Shown one piece after another: positions 1 through 5,490 of a stretch of DNA of 5,490 bases. The notes beneath the pieces were generated by a model that saw only the letters and a program-made list of their open reading frames with translations, had not been told where the DNA came from and did not search any database. A program made the position numbers and the translations under genes. This DNA comes from Verrucomicrobiota bacterium (GTDB lineage Bacteria; Verrucomicrobiota; Verrucomicrobiia; Opitutales; UBA2995), in the NCBI GenBank assembly GCA_027297085.1, contig JAPUIL010000541.1:1-5490 (forward strand). Reading direction: 5' to 3'. Each line of letters begins with the position of its first letter. The first letter of the stretch is position 1.

Positions 1-1055
1 AGTCCATACCCATTCTGACAACGGCGAACAACACTATGGCCGGGGACATCCAGAAACTCGCGGGCAGCACACGTGTTTTTAAACTGGGCGATATGATGGG
101 TCAGGCACTCGCCCGTCGTGTTTCGGTTGGTGATGCGGGCCAACATGTAATCGGCAAATTTGACAAACTGCTTATTGCTGAAGCCACCGCTGCTGGCACG
201 CCACTTGTCGGCCAAACGCTGGCCGAAGCCGCCCTTCGCGAAAAGGCCGGGATTTCTGTGGTCGGTGTTTGGGAACGAGGTCAGTTTCAATCAGCCGGAC
301 CCGGTACGAAGATTACTCGCAACACCGTTCTTGTGATGGCCGGGTCTGCCGAGCAGATCGATCGGTATGACGAACTTTACCGAATCGACCAAATAAGTCA
401 TAGCCCTGTGGTAATCATCGGAGGTGGGCGCGTGGGGCGTGCAATCGGCGACGCCTTAGATCAAAACAACATAGATTTTCGAATTGTTGAGCTACTCCCG
501 GAAAGAGTCCGCCGCTTCGGGGAACGGGCGATCATCGGTGACGCCAGCGCGCTCGAAGTTTTGAAAAAGGCAGGCATCATTGAGGCGGCTGACCCAGCGG
601 TTATCGTTACCTCACACGATGATGAAACAAATGTTTATCTTACTATCCTCTTCCGAAAGCTGCGACCGGATATCCAGATCATCAGCCGGGCAGTTCACGA
701 TCGCAATGTCTCGACGCTTCACCGTGCCGGTGCTGACTTTGTAATGTCCTACGCATCCATGGGAGCGAACATCATTTTCAATTTCCTAAAACGTAGTGAC
801 ATATTGATGATCGCTGAGGGTCTTAACATCTTCAACGTAAAGCTGCCGAAGGAGCTGATTGGCAAATCTCTGATTGAAGCCGACATAAGAAACAAAACCG
901 GTTGTACCGTGATTGCGGTTCAGCAAAATGGTAAGCGCCAGATTAATCCTGATCCGACCCGAAAGTTAGAGCGGGGGGAAGAATTTTTGCTGATCGGTAA
1001 TGCAGAATCGGAAGCCAAGTGGTTTGATGCTTTCGGCAAAGGAAAAGGAAGCTAA
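1..1055 (+). CDS. Potassium channel / TrkA-type protein with RCK domains, 5'-truncated by the window edge
   Basis: This is the C-terminal part of a protein that controls potassium flux by binding nucleotide or another ligand in cytosolic RCK (TrkA) domains. The frame is open from position 3, so the ATG at 36 is internal: it lacks a ribosome binding site and the codons before it (SIPILTTANNT) continue the fold. Counting from that Met, residues 1-30 end a first RCK-N domain and about 35-118 form a first RCK-C domain. A second RCK-N domain (about 123-250) opens with the dinucleotide-binding loop GGGRVG (129-134) and has an acidic residue, E152, at the end of the next strand. A second RCK-C domain covers about 255-325. 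Two RCK pairs fit either peripheral TrkA or a channel with its own N-terminal pore helices; the missing 5' part would decide. The stop (1053-1055) faces the NRAMP stop, 5 bases away. The RCK family assignment is firm; the channel-versus-TrkA choice is open. Confidence 0.88.
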   Translation, partial: SIPILTTANNTMAGDIQKLAGSTRVFKLGDMMGQALARRVSVGDAGQHVIGKFDKLLIAEATAAGTPLVGQTLAEAALREKAGISVVGVWERGQFQSAGPGTKITRNTVLVMAGSAEQIDRYDELYRIDQISHSPVVIIGGGRVGRAIGDALDQNNIDFRIVELLPERVRRFGERAIIGDASALEVLKKAGIIEAADPAVIVTSHDDETNVYLTILFRKLRPDIQIISRAVHDRNVSTLHRAGADFVMSYASMGANIIFNFLKRSDILMIAEGLNIFNVKLPKELIGKSLIEADIRNKTGCTVIAVQQNGKRQINPDPTRKLERGEEFLLIGNAESEAKWFDAFGKGKGS

Positions 1056-1060
1056 ATTGG

Positions 1061-2332
1061 TCAAGCGACCCACCGGGTCCAGGCCGTCCATCCGAAAAAT
1101 ACCAGGGTAGATACTAAAACAACCACCGTTAACGGATGGTTCTTTGTTTTGCCTACCCAGCTGCTACGACCATTCAGAATTAACAATACCACCGCCAGAA
1201 TAGGAATGAATGCGGCGCCAATGATGGCATTCACTTTTTGCAGCTCCCTGAATTGGAAAAACAACCCAAGCATGGGAATAAACGCCAGGCCGAACAGGTA
1301 GGCCCGGTAGGGAAGAGATTGTGTGTTGATTAGCACTCCCTTGATTTCATCCACTTGCACCGAAGGTCGGCTGAGGAACAAACGCCAGATGTCGGCGAAT
1401 AAATAGGGCACTGCCTGCCAGACTCCCAGCAAACTACTGAATATCGCACCGAATGCCCCGATAAGGAAAATCCAGCGCCCGATCGGACCCAGCGATGATT
1501 CAAGTGAATTCGCCAGTTCCACTATCAACCGAGCTCCACTGCCTTCGATGGTTACCGTGCTTCCGATAATAACCAAAGCGATACCAAAGATCGCGATCAT
1601 GGCATAGCCGACTCCCAAATCCACGCGGCATATACTCAGGTTACCTAAGCCACTGCGGCCTTCTTCCGCAATCCAGTAACCATAACACAATACGGTTACA
1701 GTACCGCCGACTCCCCCCATGAGTGCTACGGTCCAGGCCACCCCTTGGCCTTCGAAATCGGGAATACTGGGAATGAAGAGTCCTTTCAATACTTCGACTG
1801 GGCCCGGCATTACAACAATGGCGCTGACCACTACCGTAACAAACATGACCCCAATACATGCTCCCATGATCTTTTCGAACAACTTAAATCCACCCCGCAA
1901 AACCAGAATCAGTCCGACCAGGCTGGATATTATGCCAAAGAATATTTTCGCGGTGACGGGATCCTCGAAAACAGGAATCAGGGCATGGAGGGCTACGCCG
2001 CTTGCACTAATCAATGCCGATCCCACATAAAACGACCAAATCAGCAGATAGGGTAAAAATAACCAGCCTACGATTCTTCCAAGGTGCCGTTCGGTTCCTT
2101 CCAGTAGAGTTTGTCCCGTGGCCAGTTGCCAGCGCGCCAATCCCTCCGTCAAAACAAACTTAAAAAATGCGCCTACCAGGACAGCCCAGAGGATGGCCGT
2201 GCCCAAATGGCTACCCGCAAAACCGGCTGAAGACAGATCACCCGCGCCAACGCCCGTGGCCGCGATCAGGATGCCCGGCCCGATTATTTTCAATATCCCG
2301 GGCTTTTTTCGCTGGATAGTGTCGTCTTCCAT
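1061..2332 (-). CDS. Divergent NRAMP-family metal-ion transporter
   Basis: This is a polytopic inner-membrane protein of 423 residues, a normal length for NRAMP carriers, with about 11 hydrophobic segments. It starts with the family's GPGIL at the head of helix 1 (18-22), and a loop rich in small residues follows. Canonical NRAMP carriers bind Mn2+/Fe2+ through DPGN in helix 1 and a Met in an MPH motif in helix 6. Here the aligned helix 1 positions read GAGD (29-32), and helix 6 reads GGVGGTVTVLCYGYW (206-220), with no MPH. The helix 8 region GAFGAIFSSLLGVW (292-305) looks typical. Family membership is therefore well supported, but the substrate cannot be assumed to be Mn2+ or Fe2+; another ion or a non-metal substrate is possible. 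The start at 2332 has only a weak AGCTTC upstream. The gene lies 98 bases downstream of the 145-residue gene on the same strand and may share its transcript. Confidence 0.85.
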   Translation of the reverse strand: MEDDTIQRKKPGILKIIGPGILIAATGVGAGDLSSAGFAGSHLGTAILWAVLVGAFFKFVLTEGLARWQLATGQTLLEGTERHLGRIVGWLFLPYLLIWSFYVGSALISASGVALHALIPVFEDPVTAKIFFGIISSLVGLILVLRGGFKLFEKIMGACIGVMFVTVVVSAIVVMPGPVEVLKGLFIPSIPDFEGQGVAWTVALMGGVGGTVTVLCYGYWIAEEGRSGLGNLSICRVDLGVGYAMIAIFGIALVIIGSTVTIEGSGARLIVELANSLESSLGPIGRWIFLIGAFGAIFSSLLGVWQAVPYLFADIWRLFLSRPSVQVDEIKGVLINTQSLPYRAYLFGLAFIPMLGLFFQFRELQKVNAIIGAAFIPILAVVLLILNGRSSWVGKTKNHPLTVVVLVSTLVFFGWTAWTRWVA

Positions 2333-2389
2333 TTTTGAAGCTAAAATTTAAACTGAATCGATATGCTCGCCAAAATAGTATCCAGGAGG

Positions 2390-2425
2390 TTCGCGCGGTG
2401 AGCGGTTCCGCGAAGCTGGGAGCTT
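2390..2425. other. Two adjacent short inverted repeats in the gap before the NRAMP gene
   Basis: TTCGCG (2390-2395) pairs with CGCGAA (2409-2414) across 13 bases, and AAGCT (2413-2417) pairs with AGCTT (2421-2425) across GGG. The arms share two bases, so both hairpins cannot form fully at once. On the minus strand they lie just after the stop of the 145-residue gene, but no T tract follows directly, so this is not a standard intrinsic terminator. It could be a weak transcript end, a processing site or part of the NRAMP 5' leader. The repeats are seen in the sequence; any role is a guess. Confidence 0.25.
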
Positions 2426-2430
2426 TTAAT

Positions 2431-2868
2431 CTAACCCGTGGTAGGGATCTTGTTGTCGGTGGTCAGCATGAGGACCGGGACTTTGGTTTTAACCCAGGCG
2501 CCCTGTTCTTTGAAAAAACGTGCTGGAACGACTTCACAGGTTTCACCGATGGTCTGAACTGGAATCTTCCGACCTTTGGGCGAGGCATTGTAGTCGTAAG
2601 CTGCGTTGATGAGTCGGTCCTGAGTGGTAGCCGGAGAATCGTCCTCGGGAATTTGCACGACCCAGCCGGTGTGATCTTTACCCTGCAAAGATCCTTGTGG
2701 ATCTGAGATGAGGACGCACCACTGTTTTTTGATTGGGGGAGGTCTGTCCTCGTCCACCTGATTTTTGAGTTCGATTTCGATATCGTCCATGATACGGGAA
2801 ACCACCCGGATATCGAGTTCGTTGCGTTGAAGGATCAGTCTGATCAGCTCGGTGTCTACTTTAGCCAT
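2431..2868 (-). CDS. Conserved-looking hypothetical protein of 145 residues
   Basis: I do not recognise this protein. The product looks soluble and cytosolic: it has no signal peptide or membrane segment. Residues 1-36 are predicted helical and rich in charged and aliphatic residues (MAKVDTELIRLILQRNELDI). An acidic, proline-rich linker follows (about 38-47, DEDRPPP). The rest looks like a mixed alpha/beta domain, with strands such as WCVLIS (50-55), GWVVQIP (68-74), CEVVPARFF (111-119) and VPVLMLTTD (130-138). I chose the Met codon at 2866-2868 because it starts 11 bases after the DUF456 stop. The frame is open further, to a Met at 2988, but that extension would overlap DUF456 by about 109 bases and reads like out-of-frame membrane sequence. 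There is no clear Shine-Dalgarno sequence, so translational coupling to DUF456 is plausible. An antisense frame over the same bases is less protein-like. It is likely a real gene; its function is unknown. Confidence 0.7.
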   Translation of the reverse strand: MAKVDTELIRLILQRNELDIRVVSRIMDDIEIELKNQVDEDRPPPIKKQWCVLISDPQGSLQGKDHTGWVVQIPEDDSPATTQDRLINAAYDYNASPKGRKIPVQTIGETCEVVPARFFKEQGAWVKTKVPVLMLTTDNKIPTTG

Positions 2869-2879
2869 GTGTATTTGAT

Positions 2880-3431
2880 TTAGGAAAACGATGAAAATAG
2901 AACGTTCACCATAAAGAATCCAATAATCAAAAAACAAATAGTAAGTTTTGAAACATAGGCGGCAATGGTTCCCAGGAAACTTCCCCAACCAACCCGGCTG
3001 GCTCGTTGCAGATTTTCTCCGTTGATGAGTTCCCCGGCCAAAGCGCCCATGAAAGGCCCAATCAGTAGCCAGAGGAAAAAAGGAGGTATGAGGAATCCGA
3101 TAAATCCGCCAACCAGGGCGCCGATACCACCGAGTCGAGAGGCCCCAAACTTCTTAGCGCCCAAGAGCGCCAGAATATAATCCAGTAAGAAAGTTATCCC
3201 TACAAATACACCTGCAACCAATATCAACCACCAGTTGGCCGAGGAATCTGGTACCCAGAGTTTATGAATAACCATACCTGCCCAAACTATGGCTGGGCCG
3301 GGTACGATAGGCAGGATACAACCGATGAGACCGACCATAAAAAAGCTGCCGAGTACAAGGAGGGCGAGAATGGGTTGGGAAGCTCCCCACCAATCGCCAG
3401 CTTGTGTAATAAATGAAGACCACCAATCCAT
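2880..3431 (-). CDS. DUF456 family membrane protein
   Basis: This is a small inner-membrane protein of 183 residues, made mostly of hydrophobic helices with glycine-rich turns. It carries the marks of the DUF456 family: LPIVPGPAIVWAG (40-52), LLDYILALLGAKKFGASRLG (82-101) and GPFMGALAGELI (125-136), followed by a last hydrophobic helix. Its length is usual for the family. The biochemical role of DUF456 proteins is not established, so none is assigned. It is the first gene of the minus-strand group, divergent from the phosphatase gene. The start at 3431 gives the N-terminus MDWWSSF; an AAGAGA about 9 bases upstream is only a weak ribosome binding site. A TAAAAT element lies so close to the ATG that, if it were the -10 box, the transcript would be nearly leaderless. 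The family call is strong. Confidence 0.9.
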   Translation of the reverse strand: MDWWSSFITQAGDWWGASQPILALLVLGSFFMVGLIGCILPIVPGPAIVWAGMVIHKLWVPDSSANWWLILVAGVFVGITFLLDYILALLGAKKFGASRLGGIGALVGGFIGFLIPPFFLWLLIGPFMGALAGELINGENLQRASRVGWGSFLGTIAAYVSKLTICFLIIGFFMVNVLFSSFS

Positions 3432-3522
3432 ATATTTTATCTCTTAAAATCGACTCAGCAAATACCTTTACCTGTTTCGTGTTAACCCACAGGCTTTTGT
3501 TTAAGTCGCAACATTCTTTTCT
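3432..3522. promoter_or_regulatory. Divergent intergenic region expected to hold promoters for DUF456 and the phosphatase
   Basis: The 91 bases between two divergent start codons must hold, or lie close to, the promoters of both genes unless these lie within the coding regions. On the minus strand, TTGCTG and TAAAAT are 16 bases apart, a weak sigma-70-like pair next to the DUF456 start. On the plus strand I see no good pair. An imperfect dyad, CCTGT (3471-3475) with ACAGG (3489-3493), encloses GTTAAC and could be an operator. I find no convincing pair of PhoB-box repeats (CTGTCAT-like, 11 bases apart), although the gene to the right is phosphatase-like. The promoter location is inferred from gene order. 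Confidence 0.35.
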
Positions 3523-4920
3523 ATGAGTTCTTCACACATTAGCCGTCGTTCCTTCATGAAATCTGCGGGCGTTATCTCCGCCGGGTTTTTAACCATGCAA
3601 ACGGCGGTCGGGGCGCTCGAATCAGCAGAAGCGCTACCCATTTCTACCGCATACGGCCCTCTCATAGAAGACCCCGCCCGAATATTGGACCTTCCCAGAG
3701 GATTTAACTACCAAGTGCTTTCACGTGTAGGACGGGAAATGAGCGACCATTTAGTAACGCCGGGAAATCACGACGGCATGGCGGCATTTGCCGGTCCGCG
3801 TGGTCGAATTGTTCTTATTTGTAATCACGAATCAAACTCGGACCAGCATCTGGCCAGTCCGTTTGGTATTCATAACCGCCTGCTTGGGAAGGTAAAAAAA
3901 GACCGCCTCTACGATTATGGTTTTGGTGAAACTCCAGCGTTGGGCGGAACCACCACGCTGATCTACAATCCGAAAAGCCGGAAGGTGGAAAGAGAATATC
4001 TAAGCCTTGCTGGGACTTGTCGAAATTGTGCGGGAGGTGCAACTCCATGGAATTCTTGGGTTACCTGTGAAGAAACGGTCATTCGTGCGGATGAGGGTGT
4101 TGAAAAGGATCATGGCTACAATTTTGAGGTACCAGTATCATCCAGGATCCGTCTAGCCGATCCAATTCCACTTACCGAAATGGGGCGCTTTAATCATGAA
4201 GCCATTGCGGTCGATCCGGTTTCTGGCGTAGTTTACGAGACAGAAGACCGAGGAGATGGATTGATTTACCGTTATATACCTAATGTACCTGGAAAACTGG
4301 CAAAGGGAGGGAAATTGCAGGCACTGGCTATCAAGGGATGGTCGAGTTGTGATACCCGGAATTGGAAAGACCTGACCACCGATGAATTTCCATTGGGTAA
4401 GTCATTTGATGTGGAATGGATCGACTTAGATAACGTGGATTCGCCCGACGACGATCTTCGTTACCGCGGTTTTAAGGCCGGTGCGGCACGATTTGCCCGA
4501 GGCGAAGGAATATATTTTGGCAATGAACGCATTTATTGGGTCTGCACCAATGGCGGCAAAATATTGAAGGGGCAAATATTCACCTATGTTCCAAGTCCCT
4601 ACGAGGGTACGGAGCAAGAGAAGGATGCTCCTGGCACAATCGAACTCTACTTGGAGCCAAACAATAGTGAGATTGTTGAAATGTGCGACAACCTGGATGT
4701 TACTCCAGATGGTGGACTACTTCTGTGTGAAGATGGAAAAGAAGATAATTTTTTAGTAGGCGTCACTCCGGATAGTAAGTGGTTCAAGTTGGCGAGGAAT
4801 GCTACAGGACCGAGCGAGTTTGCCGGTGTTTGTCATTCGCCCGATGGTAAGATCGTATTTGCGAACCTGCAAAAACCGGGACTTACCGTTGCCATCACCG
4901 GGCCATTTCAATGGGTGTAG
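3523..4920 (+). CDS. PhoX/DUF839-family alkaline phosphatase, Tat-exported, short form
   Basis: This is predicted to be a secreted or periplasmic phosphatase that releases phosphate from organic phosphate esters. Characterised PhoX enzymes use iron and calcium in a beta-propeller active site. The N-terminus has a twin-arginine motif, SRRSFMK (7-13), a hydrophobic stretch (about 14-31) and a possible cleavage site after AEA (35-37), so export of the folded, cofactor-loaded protein by Tat is likely. Family motifs follow in order: CNHE (100-103), GGTTTLIY (141-148), AGTCRNCAGGATPWNSW (163-179) followed by CEE (182-184), GRFNHEA (221-227), YETEDRGDG (238-246), EMCDN (386-390), LLLCEDG (399-405), and a C-terminal FAGVCHSPDG (433-442). 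Cys169 is the likely iron-binding Cys. At 465 residues it is shorter than classical PhoX (over 600). Other DUF839 activities cannot be excluded. No Shine-Dalgarno sequence precedes the start, which is fixed by the Tat motif. It is transcribed away from DUF456. Confidence 0.9.
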   Translation: MSSSHISRRSFMKSAGVISAGFLTMQTAVGALESAEALPISTAYGPLIEDPARILDLPRGFNYQVLSRVGREMSDHLVTPGNHDGMAAFAGPRGRIVLICNHESNSDQHLASPFGIHNRLLGKVKKDRLYDYGFGETPALGGTTTLIYNPKSRKVEREYLSLAGTCRNCAGGATPWNSWVTCEETVIRADEGVEKDHGYNFEVPVSSRIRLADPIPLTEMGRFNHEAIAVDPVSGVVYETEDRGDGLIYRYIPNVPGKLAKGGKLQALAIKGWSSCDTRNWKDLTTDEFPLGKSFDVEWIDLDNVDSPDDDLRYRGFKAGAARFARGEGIYFGNERIYWVCTNGGKILKGQIFTYVPSPYEGTEQEKDAPGTIELYLEPNNSEIVEMCDNLDVTPDGGLLLCEDGKEDNFLVGVTPDSKWFKLARNATGPSEFAGVCHSPDGKIVFANLQKPGLTVAITGPFQWV

Positions 4921-5092
4921 GTATTATATAGAACTCCCAAGTTGCCGTTTAGTTAATCGCTAAGTTTGGCGAACCTCCCCGATCGACGACTTTATATTTT
5001 GGAATTGTTTGCCTTCAGGATCATTTTAATTGTAACTTCAGATACTATTTACGCCGTTAGCTCTTTTGAGTCTCATACCAACCATTAGCTCT
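4921..5092. other. 172-base intergenic gap, no clear signals
   Basis: This AT-rich gap lies between the phosphatase stop and the next exported protein. It holds only very short stems, such as AACT-CCCA-AGTT (about 4931-4942) and TTAG/CTAA (about 4949-4963), neither followed by a T tract, so no intrinsic terminator can be called. A loose pair, TTGCCT and TAACTT 18 bases apart (about 5009-5038), is too poor a match to call a promoter. The gap is long enough for the downstream gene to have its own promoter. Confidence 0.4.
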
Positions 5093-5490
5093 ATGCGCAC
5101 TTCAATAAGCCCTAAAGTTCTTGCCTCGTTTCTTTCAATCCTCCTTTTTGCTCAACCAATCCTGGCTACGTGCGGTGGTGGCGGCGGCGGTGGTTTCGGA
5201 GGAGCCGCTGGTGGAGCACCCCGCGTGTATAAAGTTGCCTGGAAAATGTTGGCTGCCGATAAACTGCTGCCGAAAATGTCTGAAGCGGCGCTGTTGGTGC
5301 TTTGGTTTCCTCCCAATGCTGCAGATTTTAAGAAGTCAAAATTGCAAAAAGCCAGGGGACTAGCGCTTGGCGGATCCCGCTGCGTTGCGGATGTGGTTAT
5401 AAATCCACGGAATCAGCCGATGTATGAGAAATACCAAATGGCGGCTGGGCAGGAAGCGGTCGTTCTGATTTCAGGTGATGGGTCCGAATT
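5093..5490 (+). CDS. Exported Gly-rich protein with a thioredoxin-like outline, 3'-truncated by the window edge
   Basis: This frame starts at ATG 5093 and stays open for 132 codons to the right edge, so the C-terminus is missing. The start is MRTSISPKVL, followed by a hydrophobic stretch (about 9-24) and LATC (24-27). That is either a type I signal peptide or an imperfect lipobox with Thr before Cys27. Seven glycines and a further Gly/Ala segment follow (28-42). From about 43 on, the outline resembles a thioredoxin fold: helix, strand ALLVLWFPP (66-74), helix, strand CVADVVI (97-103), NQPMYEKYQM (107-116) and strand AVVLISGDGSE (122-132). The usual CXXC after the first strand is absent (PPNAADF), and AAGQEA stands where a cis-Pro would be expected, so disulfide exchange is doubtful. 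No ribosome binding site is visible. That it is an exported gene is well supported; the fold is inferred by eye, and its function is not known. Confidence 0.72.
   Translation, partial: MRTSISPKVLASFLSILLFAQPILATCGGGGGGGFGGAAGGAPRVYKVAWKMLAADKLLPKMSEAALLVLWFPPNAADFKKSKLQKARGLALGGSRCVADVVINPRNQPMYEKYQMAAGQEAVVLISGDGSE
5174..5194 (+). repeat. Run of seven glycine codons (GGN)7
   Basis: Seven consecutive GGT/GGC codons follow the Cys27 codon of the exported protein. They form a low-complexity tract that would give a flexible tether after signal cleavage or lipid attachment. Changes in copy number would stay in frame, so length variation between strains is possible; this is inference. Confidence 0.75.

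Noticed and set aside
36..38. ATG at 36 as the start of the RCK-domain gene
   Set aside because: The frame is open to the window edge, the preceding codons read as RCK-N sequence, and starting here would cut the first RCK domain in the middle.
1067..1079. GACCC-ACC-GGGTC as an intrinsic terminator for the convergent genes
   Set aside because: The stem is only 5 bp, lies inside the NRAMP coding end and has no T tract on either strand.
1719..2056. Two overlapping plus-strand frames of 103 codons within the NRAMP gene
   Set aside because: They are antisense to a well-supported membrane protein and are low in protein-like features.
2869..2988. Extended N-terminus of the 145-residue protein, from a Met at 2988
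   Set aside because: It overlaps the DUF456 coding sequence by about 109 bases in another frame, and its aromatic- and Cys-rich sequence looks like shadow translation; the Met at 2868 fits directly after the DUF456 stop.
3432..3522. Pho box upstream of the phosphatase
   Set aside because: I looked for CTGTCAT-like 7-base repeats at 11-base spacing; the nearest sequences, TTTACCT and CTGTTTC, do not repeat at that spacing.
4931..4965. Terminator after the phosphatase
   Set aside because: The stems are about 4 bp, AT-rich and not followed by a T run.
5121..5363. 80-codon plus-strand frame over the Gly-rich gene
   Set aside because: It is out of frame with the longer open frame from 5093, which has a signal peptide and ordered strand and helix pattern; this one is rich in Cys, Arg and Leu and has no such structure.

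Overview
The window looks like a chromosomal stretch from an environmental, probably aquatic, Gram-negative bacterium. Moderate GC, a short-form Tat-exported PhoX-like phosphatase, a divergent NRAMP-type transporter, a Gly-rich exported protein and weak or absent Shine-Dalgarno sequences would fit the PVC group, perhaps Verrucomicrobiota. That assignment is inference and rests on no marker gene. There are no RNA genes, CRISPR arrays, insertion sequences or phage genes.

Layout. Positions 1-1055 (+) are the 3' part of a potassium channel or TrkA-type gene with RCK domains; its reading frame is open to the left edge. It meets, tail to tail with 5 bases between stops, a minus-strand group read from right to left: a DUF456 membrane protein (3431-2880), an unrecognised 145-residue soluble protein (2868-2431) and an NRAMP-family transporter (2332-1061). 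A 91-base divergent gap (3432-3522) separates this group from a plus-strand PhoX/DUF839 phosphatase (3523-4920). After a 172-base gap with no clear signals, a second exported protein starts at 5093 and runs off the right edge. It has a signal peptide, a seven-glycine run right after a cysteine, and a thioredoxin-like outline without a CXXC motif.

How they work together. Most products concern the cell envelope and ion or nutrient balance: potassium flux gated by nucleotide or ligand binding, metal-ion transport of uncertain specificity, and release of phosphate from organic phosphate outside the cytoplasm. The two downstream minus-strand genes may be co-transcribed with DUF456 (11-base gap, then 98 bases), but no shared pathway is evident.

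No undescribed multi-gene system stands out. The points most worth a second look are the NRAMP homologue whose canonical metal-binding motifs are replaced, the edge-truncated Gly-rich exported protein, the unrecognised 145-residue protein, and the general lack of strong ribosome binding sites.
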